A DNA stretch of 64,000 nt from Uranotaenia lowii (Eukaryota; Arthropoda; Insecta; Diptera; Culicidae), in the NCBI RefSeq assembly GCF_029784155.1, contig NC_073693.1, positions 143,342,853 to 143,406,852 of the forward strand, written 5' to 3'. The notes under the pieces were generated by a model. The model ran no database searches. It worked only from the letters and a program-made list of their open reading frames with translations, and was not told where the DNA came from. Made by a program: the position numbers and the translations under genes. Positions 1 to 13,739 of the stretch are shown here, in pieces. Numbering within the stretch: position 1 is the stretch's first letter; the number at the start of each line of letters is the position of its first letter.

Positions 1-660
1 AGCCATGGTGTCGGGTATGTGATAATTTGCATTGAAGATTGGCCGAACTAAAAATCTAAAGGATGCAAATTAACGCATACGTTGGCGAAACTGCGGTGAA
101 TCCGTGCACCCATGGTGGATTATCTACATACATACATACATACTATTTTATAGCTAACTTGATATATTGGCAACACTTCATATATCACTTGGACCAATGC
201 TTCGCCAGATTGTAAACAATCCTGTGTGGCATTCGCTGGTTAGAGTGACCAATTTTGTTGAGATTCAAGCGAATTATTTACAATTTTTGGCGTTAAAGTA
301 GGCTCTAGGTCCAGTCGAGGGTCGCTCACTCTATACAGATGAGTTTTGTAAATTGATCTGGACAAAATAAATTTTGCTATGATACTTTTTAGAATAAAGG
401 AGGGTTGCAATCTTGGTTTTTAGACAGGTAGTTTGAAGAGCATTAGTTGAATATTTTACCTTCAACCATATATGAGTTTGAAAATATTTTTCAATAAATT
501 CAATGTTTTACTTATTGAAGAAGACAGAAATGTCAAAGCCTTGATTTTGTTAATATCTTTATTGAAGATACTTTCAGCCTTTGGCTGGTTCACTTTTTCA
601 TAAAATATTTTATTCTGCAAATTTTCTTGGAAATATGCTACATAATTTTAATTTTTTTTT
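1..660. other. AT-rich DNA without a recognisable gene
   Basis: No coding pattern is seen in any frame. A short CATA microsatellite lies near 127-143. I see no element boundary here. Confidence 0.6.
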
Positions 661-751
661 TCACAAAATTACCATGAACTGTCACAACATCTGCAGATTG
701 ACATTTAATGTTAATCTGCGGATGTTTTGACAGTGAATGGTGATTTTGTGA
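661..751. repeat. 91-nt imperfect hairpin
   Basis: Two 44-nt arms (661-704 and 708-751) pair with about six mismatches, some of which become G-U pairs in RNA, around a 3-nt centre. Size and pairing fit either a tiny foldback MITE relic or a miRNA-like precursor; sequence alone cannot separate the two. Confidence 0.7.
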
Positions 752-2456
752 CAGCTAAAAATAATCTTTTGTGATGTTTTCATAGAAAAATAAAATTTAC
801 TGTTGTTGTATTATTCAACATCATAACATGAAAGTTGATTGTTATCACTTGACTCCTCAGTGTTGAAATTGAAACAATCAGTTTTCCAAGGACCAAGTAT
901 ACATATTTCTATCAATGCGTAGACTTGACTTTTCGACTCGCTAATGGGGGCAAGTTGGCGCGTTTATGACATAATAATGATTCGTAACTTTAAACCACTT
1001 CCCCGTTTTCCCCTCGCCCGGTGGACTCGTCACGAGTTGCTTTGCTAATGTCGTGTTCGCACGTGCCCTAAGTGGGTGCCTAATTCAGTTAATGGCTAAT
1101 GGATTTTTGTAACGATCGGAAGGCGCGCATAGCCTTATGGCTAAACATTTTGGCACAACATTCCGAAAATTCAACAACTTGATGCTTGGTAGCCATCGAC
1201 GCCCGTGATAATAGAGCTAGAGATGATGAATAAATATTCAAAGCCGAAAAAGCGTTCCACCGGAAGTCAAGTAAATAAGTCCGCGTTTGGAAGGTACAAG
1301 TAAACGGAAATTTCTCAGATCTCTCGGTTGCTGCCGTGTATTTCCTGCCGGAACTGAACCATAAAAGAAATCTATGGCTCCAACAGCAGCAGCTCGTGGG
1401 AGGTTTTAAGCACTGTTAGCTGTATATGGAAAGATCAAGAGTAGAAGCTGGTAAGGGGGGATGACGGTGCTAATGCCAGTGTCGGTCGGTTAAAAATATT
1501 GATTTTCAATTTATTTTCATTACAAAAAAGGATGCCTTCGGCAAGAGGGCGGGAGGTCTTCCACCATCATATTCAGTCGGTCGGTTCGGAAAATTCTGGC
1601 AAAGCATTCCCATAAGTAATCCGGGCACACGTATATGCATGAAAGCGGAGATTTATGCTTGGGACCTACAATGGAAAGTGTGTATTGGTGTGGATGTGTA
1701 TTTATAAAAGGATATACGAGTAGGTATACGTGAAACGGGTTTCGAAAAGTTGAGCTGGTTGAATTAATCGTTCCAATGATTTCGGACAATTTTGGCCAGC
1801 AGCCGGGGCGGCGTACTTTTGAATGGTATTATTGATTCCGGTGCAAATGTCAACCGAGCGATCATTTGGTGCTAATTTTCCAAATTTAGCCTTTCGAAAT
1901 TGATGGCGTGAATGGCATTGTGGTTGACTAGGGTTAATGTTGGCCTGATTGGGCGAAGATTGTGTCGTTGCCAAATGCGTGCTTTCAACTTACGTGTGAT
2001 TCCGTAATTAAGTTTATGTCAGTGATGTTTTATCACTTTAAATAGTACTCAATAAATTAAATTCGATCCAAAAGTGCAATAGAAAATTTTCCTTTTAAAA
2101 TAAAAAAAAGCTTTAAAAACAGATATGTTGAAATTTGAAGACATTTCATATTAGTGCTAAGCGTAAAAAACGTGGGTACACACATTGATATTGAATATGC
2201 ATGCAAATATTTTTAAAGATCTTTTGCTTATTTTACAATCAACTCGAAGTCTGAAAACATAAGAAACATAAGACAATTTTAAAGGGCGTTTCTCTAAAAT
2301 TTGGACACTTGTACCCCTCTGATTCAAAACGCTTCATGTATGACTGAAATCGCTCAAAACTTTTCCTCTCGTCCTCTGACGACTTTTCTATAAGTTAATA
2401 CATATACCTGAATTATTTTAAATTCATGCAACTTGTGCATTTCATAATTGGCAATT
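752..2456. other. No gene; includes a less AT-rich island
   Basis: Around 930-1230 and 1320-1970 base composition is more balanced and I see no repeat family. Only short open frames overlap on the minus strand (up to 90 codons), with no recognisable motif. This could be old single-copy DNA that holds regulatory sequence; that is inference. Confidence 0.4.
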
Positions 2457-4239
2457 AAAATTGACTTTATTATGATAGCTTAGCTTAGCTTGTTTGACTA
2501 CTCATATCCACCTTAAATCATTGAACCCGAAATGCTTCTCTAACATTGTTTCCTAATATTATAATTTTTTGATTATTTGAAACAAAAAATACATTGAATA
2601 CATTTCGAGCTCCATGATCGCTGACGTGGCTAAGTAGAACGAGTTCCACATCGCCAATTTGGTACTCCGTGGTTGATCGAGGCCATCAATTTTGTGCAAG
2701 GGCCAAAAGAATGTAGCTTGGTATTAGCAATTCATTCTTAATGCACAAAACTCATGCTCTCTCTTTAAAAAATGATCAATAACGACGCCGGCCACGTCCT
2801 AGTAGTCAATGAGGGATGAAGGAAGGATTATTAGTGAGATACATTTTAGGATCAACTATAAATCTGTTATTCCAGTTTTCTTCAAAAGCTTGTTTTGAAA
2901 AACTCTGAAACAATGATAAGTCAGTATCACCAGCTATAGAAACCGTCTATACGTCTGCGAATCTACATTCAAGTACCTCAGGAAGAATTGTGTTAGTAAA
3001 AGAGAGGTTTGGATCAGGAGCCATTTTTGGAAAATGGTGCGATCTTCGTTTTACCTACAACTCCGATGCTCCTAGACATTTCATGAGAAATCTCCTATTA
3101 ATACCTACAGACTACGGTGTGTTATCAATTTGAATATCCAAAACAATTATGAATACTCAAAGAATTAGAAAAGCAACTATATAAATTTCCCACAAGCTAG
3201 TTGTTTCTTTCATTAAAATCTCTATAACATCATTGATTTTCAAAACGACAACAATGTGAAGGAAATGTAAAATAAAACAAATTTAGTTGAATTTTACATT
3301 TATAAGATGACGAAAAAGATGTCGAACATAAAAACTAGATCCATAAGAATTTAAAGAAAAAATGTCAAAACTATTTGATAAAAATAAAGATACTAATTAT
3401 TCGATTAAAAAACCACGTTTGAAAAACTATTTAGATAAAATCCATCCTTTATATTTCGCAATAAATTTCAAAATTGTATTTATTTTATGATTATGATATT
3501 TTAAAATATTTTTAATTCTTAGAAAACCGGTTTTTAAATGTAAGTTGTCTTGTAACATGACAGAAATAATATCCTGAAATGTAATTCTGACAGCTATAAA
3601 TTGAAAAATATTAATGAAGATTTTCTGTTCTCATGAATCTTAAATATTTTTTTCTTACAACAAAGTAAAAACACTGCCTAGTTCACATCCAGTTTCTGAA
3701 ATAATAATATGCATAAATAAAGCAGTTTGATGTGGAAATGCCTAAATATTTATTTTGAAAATTTAAAATTGCACACAATTTCAAAGGGGAAACATCCCTT
3801 GTGAAATGTTTCGTAACTTGTTAAGAAACATCTTACTGCTATGTTCTGTTGAAAACATGAGAAATGAATGAAATCAAATGGATAGAAATCATAAAAAGCA
3901 CTTAGCTGAAAATCCATCGGCAGTTATCTTGAAGGTTTACATTGGTCTTGGATTGGAGTTTTCAAAATTGGCTCGCAAGGCGTTGCACCAGTACTGGCTG
4001 CATCGAATCATCAGAATTTACTTTTGCATTTTTGCACAACTTTAGTTTAAAAACCACACCTTAACTTGCTGATGCCACTTCAATTATATGCACTGCAATT
4101 CATTTATAACGTCTATGCACAATTTAACGAATTTTTGGATATTTTAACTATTATTTGGTAAATTTTCACGGAGCACGAAAAAATAGCGTCCTATGTCAAA
4201 AACTCATGGCCAACTCCTAAAATTGACTTTATTATGATA
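2457..4239. other. AT-rich interval bounded by an identical 21-bp direct repeat
   Basis: The same 21 bp (core TTGACTTTATTATGATA) occurs at 2457-2477 and 4219-4239, and both are preceded by T. Nothing coding is seen between them. The pair could be a long target duplication around an unknown insertion or a chance short repeat. Confidence 0.4.
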
Positions 4240-4454
4240 CAAAGGAAAATTTGATACGATAACTAAAGGTATTTGAAAGTAAATTTCAACAGTTATGTAC
4301 ATTTTATCTTTTATTGTCACGGGTTACAATTTATTATTATTTAGATTTTTTGATTTTAGAGCCATTAATGCAAAGGCAAGTCAAAATAGAAAGACACCAA
4401 AAAAGTTTCTTGAGTATTTAGAACAAACAAAAAATAACTGATTTTCAAAGATTA

Positions 4455-5088
4455 CGGTTGCGTTTAAAAATGAATGAAATCGCGTGAAGTTGCGCACTCT
4501 TTTCCATTTTGCCAAGCTGCCATTCCTCTCTCGGATGATATTTTTGTCATGAAATTTTCACACAATTTAGTTCAACCATGCAACTAATGCTCTACAGAAT
4601 TTTAAGTCTTTACAATGACATCAATTTACATTTTTCTTTAGGATAAATTTTGATTTTGTGAAAAGAAAAAAAAAACAAGAAAACATTGATTACGATTTTT
4701 TGCATACAAACATCCGTCAAAAAAATTATGAAATAGTCTGTTGGTCCATAATAAACCTCAATTTCAAATCGGTACCATTTTGATCGCATTAATCAATATT
4801 GATGAAACTTGACCAGATACGAGATCGAACATTCTTACATCTTTGAGCCAAATTTCAATATTTTTAATAAAAATTGTCAAAGATTGTGGAATTTAGTGAA
4901 GCAATTCCAAATTTACTTATTATATGGGTGTTTGCAGTCATTGTAAAGACATTAAATAGTTAGATAGTTGAACGAAATTGTGTGAAAATTTCATGAAAAA
5001 ATATCAACCGAGCGAGAAATGGCAGCTTATCAAAGTTGGGAGATAGTGCGCAGCTTTACGCGATTTCATTCTTTTTTTAACGCAACTT
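4455..5088. mobile_element. Tc1-like non-autonomous element with long terminal inverted repeats
   Basis: The ends are inverted copies of one another for about 165 bp, starting GTTGCGTT at the left and closing AACGCAAC at the right, and the element is flanked by TA on both sides (4453-4454 and 5089-5090). TA target sites and this terminus type fit the Tc1/mariner superfamily. No transposase is readable inside. The inner part (about 4680-4920) is homologous to the arms of the element at 63025-64000, so the two belong to one family. Confidence 0.8.
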
Positions 5089-5213
5089 TATATAAGTAGA
5101 TTTAAATTCTCTGCATATGACTGGGTTACACATTAAGTACATAATAGGTATTTCTGAATAATAAACAAAGAATTAAAAACGCAATACATCATAAATGAAT
5201 GTTTTCCAAACAG

Positions 5214-6245
5214 GACGGAAAAATATCAAATTCTTCTTTTGTCATCCCCAGCTTCGATTTGTCCAAAAATTCCGAAGAGGGAATAAATTAAGTTTATAGA
5301 AAAATTCAATCGATTCTCTTCAAACAAGTGAAAGACGAAACTACAGTAGATGTGAATACGAGATTTTTCATCTTTTCGAACTAAAATAATTCAATGCTTT
5401 AAGTTTGTGCAGTGTAGTTTCTATGCAAGTTTGTTGTATGCAAGATATTGTTCAATTTGACCTAATTAATTGAAAATTTGGATTATTTTTATTACACCCC
5501 CCCCCCCTCCCCCCCCCCGCTTGTGATGTTTCAACTCCAAGTGAGAAAAGAAGGATTTCCAAATTGTTCCGGCCATATGTTAAAAAAGTTTAAAAAATGT
5601 GCCTTCCTTCAAAAATTTCAAGTTCACCGTTTTCCACTGAGAATTGTGTGCCTCAAATTTGAAAAAAAAACACCTACAGTGATAACACCTACTCAAGTGA
5701 TTTTATTTTTGCTTTAAATTATTACAGAACGTTCATACAAAACACGTAGCAACGTTTTTAAGCAATTTATATTTTGGTTTATTTGTTAGTCTTTTTAAGT
5801 TAAGTACCTGTATAAATTCTTAATTTATTCAGAGCTTTATTTTTTAATATTCCTCAAAAAATTTGTTCAAATTGAGACATTTTTAGTCCGGAGTCCGGAA
5901 CAAATTTGAAGTCACAAGGGAGTGGCAATAAAAAATAATCCAAATTTTCAATTAATTAGAACAAACTGAACAAAATCATGCATTGCACACAATCTACACT
6001 CTACAAAGTTAAAACTTCGAATTATTTCATTTCGAAATGTTGAAAAACTCTAGAATTCAAAAGGTTATCTTTTTCTGTAGTTTCACTTTCGGTCTTTCAC
6101 TTGTTTGAATTTCCAAAGAATTGATCAAATTTTTCAACACAAACCCTTAAACTTTATTTATTCTCTTTTCGGGATTTAAGGAAAAAATGAAAGATGAAAC
6201 GGGGGTCGTAAGAATGACAAAAGAAGAAATTGATATTTGTTCCAG
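5214..6245. mobile_element. Degenerate 1-kb foldback element
   Basis: The segment 5214-5510 reappears inverted at about 5925-6245, including a shared stretch around CAAACAAGTGAAAGAC and another around AATTTGGATTATT. The centre (about 5540-5900) also pairs weakly near AATTTGTTCCGG. A C-rich run (about 5498-5519) interrupts the left arm. No coding capacity is seen; boundaries are approximate. Confidence 0.65.
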
Positions 6246-6352
6246 CATTATTGATATAAGAAAATAAATAAAATCGAATTTGAAAAGTTTATTGCTAATT
6301 CATGGAATATTGATAAACATTTTCTCAGAACAAAACACATGATTCTCAAACA

Positions 6353-6420
6353 TGGCCGTAGGAACGGGGGGGGGGGGGGGGGTTTAGAGGTTAACTCCCC
6401 CTCCCATGAGGATCCAAAAC
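6353..6420 (+). repeat. G-run repeat terminus (GGCCGTAGGAAC family)
   Basis: GGCCGTAGGAAC is followed by a run of about 18 G and then a GTTAACTCCC motif. The same order of motifs recurs inverted at 25986-26058 and 53063-53117, and related termini lie at 8662-8709 and 48743-48795. It therefore looks like the end of a dispersed element and not a simple homopolymer. Confidence 0.6.
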
Positions 6421-7880
6421 AGCAGGCGAGGTTTTCTACTCTTCACTTAAATTTTTAAATTCAGAACCAAATTATGATAATAGAGTATGGTTAATCAAGA
6501 GTAACAATCTAGACTGAAAACTAACGCCAAAACCATAAAAGTCCATCCCAAGTCCAAAATTCGGCACCACAAAAGATTCTCAATTGTTCATCTAAATTTC
6601 AAGACAAAATATTCAATTTTGAATTAATTTTTACCTATTTCGAAGACTCTGATTCCACAATTCCCATAACAAAAATTGTATTCCTATTTTCGTATTTCGG
6701 ATTCTGTATCTAGTTCAAGATTTTTGACTTTCAATTCAAATAGTTATATGAAAGCTGCTTTGAAATCCTGGTTTAAATTTAGTGTTGAATTTTGTATCAA
6801 ATTGTGCATTTTCAATATTTTGATAACTTTTTATTGGCTCTAAAACTTGGTTCATAAAATTCTAATTTGGATATTTTTTATACATTTCAGAAATCGTATG
6901 GAAATTTGGATACAAATTCAAAGCATAATTTTTGAATTCAGGTGCAGAATTCAGATTAAGAATGCAGATTCAAAATTCAGAAAAAGGTTTAACTTTTAAA
7001 TAAATTTTACAATCAACATAATTTGTTGAGGGATTCAAGAGATCATGAAATTAACACATTGTGGACCATATTCTAGATATCTAGTTTTTTCGCTTGCCAA
7101 CAGTGTGCTACACTTCGAAGTATAATTCGAATTTGAATTTGAGTGTTAAACTTTATTCGACGTAATTGAACATAACATTTGCCGTAACTTCGCCGCCCTT
7201 AATGTGTTAAGATTTCAATTTAATAGACCAGTTTGTAGTTTGTAAACACCATTCAATTGAAAATCACCAATAAAAGGTAGAATTTGAGTTCTTTGTTTCA
7301 TCCGAAAACCAGATTTTTTAAATATTATGTACAGCATTTTCATTTTGGAATTGATTCTTTATGAACAATATTTGCTGTTAAAGAAACATCTTCAACTAAA
7401 AAATCTGCAAAAAAATCTATTTTTACCAGTGTATTGTTTTACATAACTAGCACATTGAGGGCAAGAAAATTCGGCATTTTATCTTTCAAAAATCAGTTTT
7501 TGGAGGCTAAATTTAATTCTAAAATCATTAAATTTGAAAGTTTGATTAAAAAATGTGATGATTTGTATTTTTTCCTTTTTTTTTGAAAATTTGATTTATT
7601 TTCATCAAAGGTAAAAATATTTTAATTTGCAAAATAATTTGGAAGATTTCGTTTTTGGATTTGAGTATAGAATAAGTTTTATTATAAAAAAAGGAAAACT
7701 TTTCTAAAAAATGCTCATTTTATGTCCAAATCAACTAAGTTTGGATCTTCCAGACTCTTAAACAAATACAAAGATTTTAAGCATCGATAGGTTTTTAAGG
7801 TTTAGGACCAATTTTCTCAAGTTACGATTTAATCCGAAAACTTTTAATGTCGAAGAACTTAAAAATGAATAATCATATAG
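6421..7880. other. AT-rich DNA without a gene
   Basis: Stretches near 6590-6990 carry the degenerate AATTCAGATT/TCTGAATT word seen in bulk at 14.4-16.5 kb. No open frame with a recognisable motif is present. Confidence 0.5.
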
Positions 7881-7882
7881 TA

Positions 7883-8557
7883 GAGTGCCCCAAATGACCC
7901 CAAATGCAGACTAAAATTGCTCCTAGGTCTAGTACAAGATCTCATTCCAAATTTGGGCCAGATCGGTTCACGGGAAGGGGTCGCTCAACGAGCCTGAAGT
8001 TTGTATGGGATTTTGAGACATTTTGTTCGGGAGAAACATGAAAAACCAGTTTTTCATCAATAATTTTGGTTTCCGTCGGCCGATTTCTTTTAAAAACGGG
8101 TTTTCTTAAAGCCTAAGTTTTAAGAGTTTAGATAAGAAAGTTATTAGGCTTCAAAAATGGGCTAACTTTTTTAAAGATGGTATTGATGGTCGGGGCAGTC
8201 AAACATATTGACGCCTCATTAACAGTGATGAATACCATCCTTAAAAAAGTAAGCCCATTTTTGAAGCGTTATAACTTTTTTATCATAACTCTTATCGATA
8301 TGTAGTCTTGGGATGAAATATTTTTGATATTTAAGGCTTTGAGAAAAACCGTTCTTGAAAGAAATCGACCGACGGGAACCAAAGTTATTGATGAAAAAAT
8401 GGTTTTTCATGTTTCTCCCGAAAAAAATGTGTCAAAATCCCATACAAACTTCAGGCTCGTTGAGCGGCCACTTCTCGTGATCCGATCTGTCCCAAATTTG
8501 GAATGAGATCCTGTTCTAGACCTAGGATCAATTTTAGCCTGCAGCGCATAACATTTC
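7883..8557. mobile_element. TA-flanked foldback element, family F1 copy 1 (right end damaged)
   Basis: The arms run from 7883 to about 8200 and back from about 8217 to 8557. The terminus GAGTGCCCCAAA follows a TA at 7881-7882. A second copy at 45744-46443 keeps the opposite terminus (TTTGGGCACTC then TA), so the pair together define both ends. Open frames of about 60 codons in the arms are mirror images of one another, as expected for a palindrome, and do not resemble a protein family. Confidence 0.75.
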
Positions 8558-8661
8558 ACAGGTTTTGAATTTCCCGTGCAGTCTGTCATATAGTTAGAAA
8601 CATAATTTGTTTGAATTTTTTTGGTATTCGTGAATTGTTGGGCAAAAAATCATAGGTAAAA

Positions 8662-8709
8662 ATCAGTCACCAAAACCCCCCCATGAGTCGGTTCTTCCTA
8701 CGGCCCTGA
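8662..8709 (-). repeat. GGCCGTAGGAA-type repeat terminus
   Basis: On the minus strand this reads CAGGGCCGTAGGAAGAAC, then CTCATG and a G7 run, then TTTTGGTGAC, closely matching 48743-48795. It faces the similar terminus at 6353 and could be the other end of one element spanning 6353-8709 with the foldback nested inside. Confidence 0.5.
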
Positions 8710-8711
8710 TC

Positions 8712-11200
8712 TCAAATGATTTTAAACTTCAGTGAGGTGTTTTGTTTAATTATTTCGTGATATATGCAATAATTTTTGTTTATTTCAATCGAAGATAACA
8801 AATCAAATAAAAACGTTGTCTCTTGAATGTCTGAAACTATTGATTTTTTACAAAAAATTTTGTTTAACTTTTCTTAAAATTGTTTCTTTAGATATTTGGG
8901 ATAGTTTTATACTAAGTTTTACTAAAGTTATTTTGACAATATGATTTAACTGTCTCCATGAGGTCTTTTTCAGCACAAAGAAAAAATAAAACTATAAACC
9001 TTGCGCCCTCCTAGAAACTTTAATTGCTCCCAGAAGGTGGAGACTATATTTAAAATTACTGGTAAGAAGTAATCAGATAACACAAACAATCATCGAATAT
9101 GTGAGTCAAAAGTACAAATGTTGTGCCAGATTTCAAAATGCCGTTAGTACAGATTCAGAGCTAGGTACAGTTTTTAAAAATTTAATGAAAAGATCAACAA
9201 AAAACTTCAACGCTCAGAACATAGATTTAAATTTTGTTATTCTGGAATAGACTTTTAAAAATCAACAAATATGTTATGTGGGTAACAATTCTAAATTAAC
9301 AAAACATGATTCTCATCGATCAAATCCTAAATCAGATACTTTTGTCAAAATGTGCTTCTAAATGTGACAAAAGTTACATTTCAAAACATTAATTCAAAGT
9401 GTGTATTAAAAGTTTTAAACACAGAGTCAATAATTATTTATTAATCAGATTCTAGTACCTTAAATAGAGATCTTTAGTACTGAAAAGTCAGAAAAACCAT
9501 GAAACTGAAAAAAAACAACAAAACAAAACTTGAAAATCTCAATTAACGGAATCTATTTTTTTTTAATTTGGAAAACGATAAGATAAAAAACATAGAAATA
9601 TCCATGTTTAGAGAACCCCTTAATTCAATTCGCAATACATCTATGAGATTTTTTTATGATTGCATAACTTGGGAATGATAAACTGATTTTTTTATATTTG
9701 ATTCAACAGAGGATAATTTTAAAACAGTAGTATCCCAGAATAATGTATATTTAATTGTTGGGTTAGCATTCTAATTTTTCTTCGAACATGCTCGGGCTTT
9801 CAAATAAAAAGTGGACAAGTAAAATAAACCACAACCTGGCTCGATTGCTAGAATATTGTGATAAAATACATATTTTGCTGGATTCTTTCACAATATAAAA
9901 AAAAGAAAAATTCAAATTGGGATTAAATAATTGAAACATTTGTATACTTTCAAGGACGCATTGAAATAACCGAAATAAGATTAACATGTGTTCTTCATTT
10001 TTGAAAATACAAACATTAGCAAGAATTAAAAAAAAACACAATTCAAATTCGAATCAAAATGCAAATGTAGCATTCAAAGATTAGCTTTTTTAGCTAGCTT
10101 TCTCTATAAACGTTTTTTTTTATGGAAGTCTGAAAAACGATTTTAAAGCTGCATACATGTTACAAAAAAAACATGAGTGGTTTCTCTCGCTTTCTTTTTT
10201 TATTTTTTTGTGTTGAAAATGTCGAAATCAACGCCCAAATTTTGCTAATTCTAGCGACCCCCCATAACTTATAGCACACATGTTTCACATGTTTCCTTAT
10301 TTTTTCAATTAATATTTCTTATGAAAATGTCTTTCGAAAAAGTCATATCGTGGTATACATTTTGTCTTGATATAAGTTTTGTAAATTGTCTTTCTTGAAA
10401 AGGCATATTCTGTACCTTTTTTTACGTTTATGTTGCTAATAGTTACTGCCGATCTATCTACAAGCTTTATTGAGCTAAAAATGACGATATTAGTTCGTCG
10501 ATGCTGTCGATTTAGCATGCGTCTTTTCATGAACAAAATTAAATGTTTATTGCATGTTGTTTCTATATTTTTATTTTATTTTTTGCCAGTGCAAAGTTAA
10601 ATTTAGGTGCTTGAATAGGCTCAGAATATGCAGATTGATAAAAAGCTCGAAAAACAGCTAGATTTGAAAAAAAAAAAACCGTCAAAATTTCGGTGTTTCG
10701 TATATTGCGAATCTAAGTATTCCAGAATGTGACATATTACGTCACCTTTCCTATTCATCAATTTTCTGCTGTGATTGAACGGTTTTTACACTCTTTTTTT
10801 AACATTTTTTGTGATCATGATCATAAATTTTTAAAAGTATTTCTACATTTTTATAGCTTCTATCTTCAGCATACTTAAGTATTATACCATTTATTTTAAA
10901 TAACTGATGATTAGCTGTTTTGCTGAAACATGTTTTTTTTCGTTTATTTTATTGACTTTCAACTACGGTACAATAAATGATTGTAGCTAATTTTTTTTTC
11001 TGACAATTATATAAAAAAGAGAATTCTAGCGGAAAAAGTAACTAGAAAACTCTCGCGGTATGAATAGGTATATATAAAATGACGGTATGTTAAGTGTGAA
11101 AATTCTACCAATATCGATTTTTGTCAGCATTTTTTATCAACCCACTTTCCCTCTTTGGCGAACGGAATATACTTTAAATCGATGATTCGCTGCTTTTTTA
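8712..11200. other. AT-rich DNA without a recognisable feature
   Basis: Homopolymer A and T runs dominate. The open frames found (up to 92 codons) are low-complexity and show no family motif. Confidence 0.5.
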
Positions 11201-12720
11201 TCAAATACACCCATCTATTTATAACATATCATCAACCACTTCTCAAAACATGCTTCTCTCAACAGTCAACGAGTCGAGGGTATATCGGCGCGAATTTTTT
11301 TCCTTCGTCGATAAACGAGAAAATGTAGAGGACTTGATTGCCATCATCATCGATTTTTGTGCAACGGTATGAAGGCGAGAAAATAAAAACCTTAAGAAAA
11401 ACGGGAACGGTGTAATGCTATTAGGCCGAAAATATTTAGTCAAAACTGAAATTAAAAAATCACAAGTTGTAATGAAGTTACGAACTGATAATTATCAGAT
11501 ATTATCAGAAATTGTTTCCTTTGAAAAATCTTAACTTATCAAGTTTAGAAATAAGTCTTTTTTGCCAAAGGTTACAAATTTAAGTCGCAACTCAAACTTT
11601 CAACATCAGAGAGATGTTTTCACATTATTTCTACTGTAGGAGAATCATTGAAAATTTGACACACATTTACCCGATACTTTTTCGACCCAGTGGCCGAATT
11701 CCTCACACGAGCTTCCAAGTAGAACCTTTCGTTGAAAAAATCGTTGCTAATTTAAAACCATACGAGCTAAAGTTATCATGCCGAAAAACACTTAGCTCTC
11801 TCCCCTTGGCCCACAATTTGTTCAAATAAGGGAGTAAGGGAAAAAAAAACCAAATCGGTAAAAGTAAATCACCGTTCTCGGGAGCTTTTCTCGTAATCAG
11901 CTAGCATTCCGTTCTAGAGAGGAGGCAGCCTCAATGGAATGAAGACGATGGGTTTATCAGTCAGGGTTGCCAAATTTGATTTACAATATCAGCTATTCGT
12001 CAATAGTTTAATTTTATTTTCATTTAATTGAGCAAACATTTCGATTACTTTCAAAACTAAGGATGCTTTTATATGATAACCTTTGCAACTTAGATATGAA
12101 TTTTAAAATTTTTAAAAGCCAATAAAAACGTGGCAGCACAGTTTCCCACCCGGCATTTCATTTCGCTTGAAATGTGTATGCATAAAAACTGCCGGGCTCA
12201 AGATTACACACATTACACCCCGGGTCGATCTCTTATCATTTTGCGTATTTACACATTTACATACTCCGCATGCTTTCCTATCCTCGAGCGCAAAACCACC
12301 CACATTACATACTTTCATTTGCTTGAACAAATTCCCTTCTGGAGTGAGCAGAGAGTGAAGGAAAAAAAAACTTCACCCGCACATTTTCCCAGTAATTGCA
12401 CTGAGGGTGCCCTCGAGTGAGTTTTCGTCAGCCATGGGTTTGGTCTTCCTGTGTGTGTGTGTATGTCTGTTATAATTTCATCCAGTTGGTTTAGGGCTAA
12501 ATCGAGGAGAAATGGGTATTTGAATGATGGGCTTTCGGGTCTCATCGTTTGAACTGACTGATGTGCTGGCTGCTCCATTCTCAATTCTCATCCAGCAGAG
12601 CAGCAGCGGGCAATTGATCGTGATGAGTTGGCAGGAAAAAATATAGGCGAGCTCATAAAAGTCAGCTTCAGGAGAGTAGAGTCCAACCATGGTGTACCTT
12701 AGAAGGGGTTAATTTTTCGA
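11201..12720. other. Less AT-rich island without a recognised gene
   Basis: Base composition becomes more balanced, most clearly at 12110-12690, and no repeat family is evident. Overlapping short open frames on both strands at 12112-12690 are mutually exclusive and lack motifs. A (GT)n tract of about 7 units lies near 12450. Possible single-copy regulatory DNA. Confidence 0.35.
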
Positions 12721-13177
12721 CCTAAAATCTCTGGTTTTCCGAAGGGAAATTGACAATGGACATTTTTGGTAGCAGGAACCCTTTTATGAAAGTTTTAAAC
12801 CAATTTAAACCAACAACTCTACTTAGTGATAAAAAATGGAAATCAGGTAACTTATAAGGCAGGATAATATTCAATGTGATATGTGGTGTAGAAAATATGG
12901 AAATTATAATGATATTTCAGTTCAGGTAATTGGTTGAGAATTATGTTAGAACTTGCATATATAAAGTGAAGAATTGTACATTCGATTAGAAAAAAACCCG
13001 ATTTAATACACTTATCAGTGGATTGGAGGCTTTCTTACAGAGTGTCAATTATCTTTGGAAATAAATGACACAATAATGGATTCCTTATTTCTGAATTATT
13101 TATTATTAATCTATAAAAAAGATTATGATTAAAGAAAATCGATAGCAAAAATTACTAAACTCAATATAAAAAAAAGG

Positions 13178-13739
13178 TGCCCAGTACGTTTTTTGGAGGA
13201 TAAACGAACTTATATTCAACGAGTTCATTTATAATCCAAATAATTCAAACTGTTAAAGTTTGAGAGCCACATATCTCGACGCTCACTAGTGGTCAAGGGG
13301 TTAACCTCCTAAACTCTCATGCTAGATGGCGTGGGATCGATTCTCTGCTGTTTTATGAAATTTTTGATCGCCTTTGTAATTAATTTAGCGATTGCTGGCT
13401 ACTGCTGCTGAGCAAATGGCTACCTTTTTTGGAGCCAACGTAAGCATGATATGTTCTATGGAATAGAAAAATTTTAAACAATTTTGTTTTTTTTTGGTTT
13501 TGAAATAAGTCCTACAGGAAAAAAAAAGCAATTTTTTGATACTAAATTCATCAAAATCGTGAAACCTAGAATAGGAGTTAATGTGTTAAGAACGTTTTTA
13601 TGGAACATACAAATTCCCGGACATCATCGTAACTCGTCGAGCTGAGTCGATTGGTACCTATAAAGTGGGGTCTTGGACCCTTAATTAATGATATCCCCAA
13701 CTGACCGTTCCCTATGCCTTTCTGTAAGAAAGCCAAAAA
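13178..13739 (+). mobile_element. tRNA-derived SINE, copy 1
   Basis: A tRNA-like head begins near GCTCACTAGTGG (13281) with a pol III A-box (TAGTGGTCAAGGGGTTA) and a B-box (GGATCGATTC, 13334-13343). The body runs to a 3' end formed by a small hairpin (GCCTTTCT/AGAAAGCC) followed by A residues at 13735-13739. A near-identical body and tail occur at 19560-20062. The 75 bp before the head also repeat at 13740, so the copy sits inside a local tandem duplication. Confidence 0.8.

Noticed and set aside
6353..8709. A single 2.36-kb element bounded by GGCCGTAGGAA ends
   Set aside because: The two ends differ after the first 11 bp, and no matching flank duplication is visible; kept only as a possibility.
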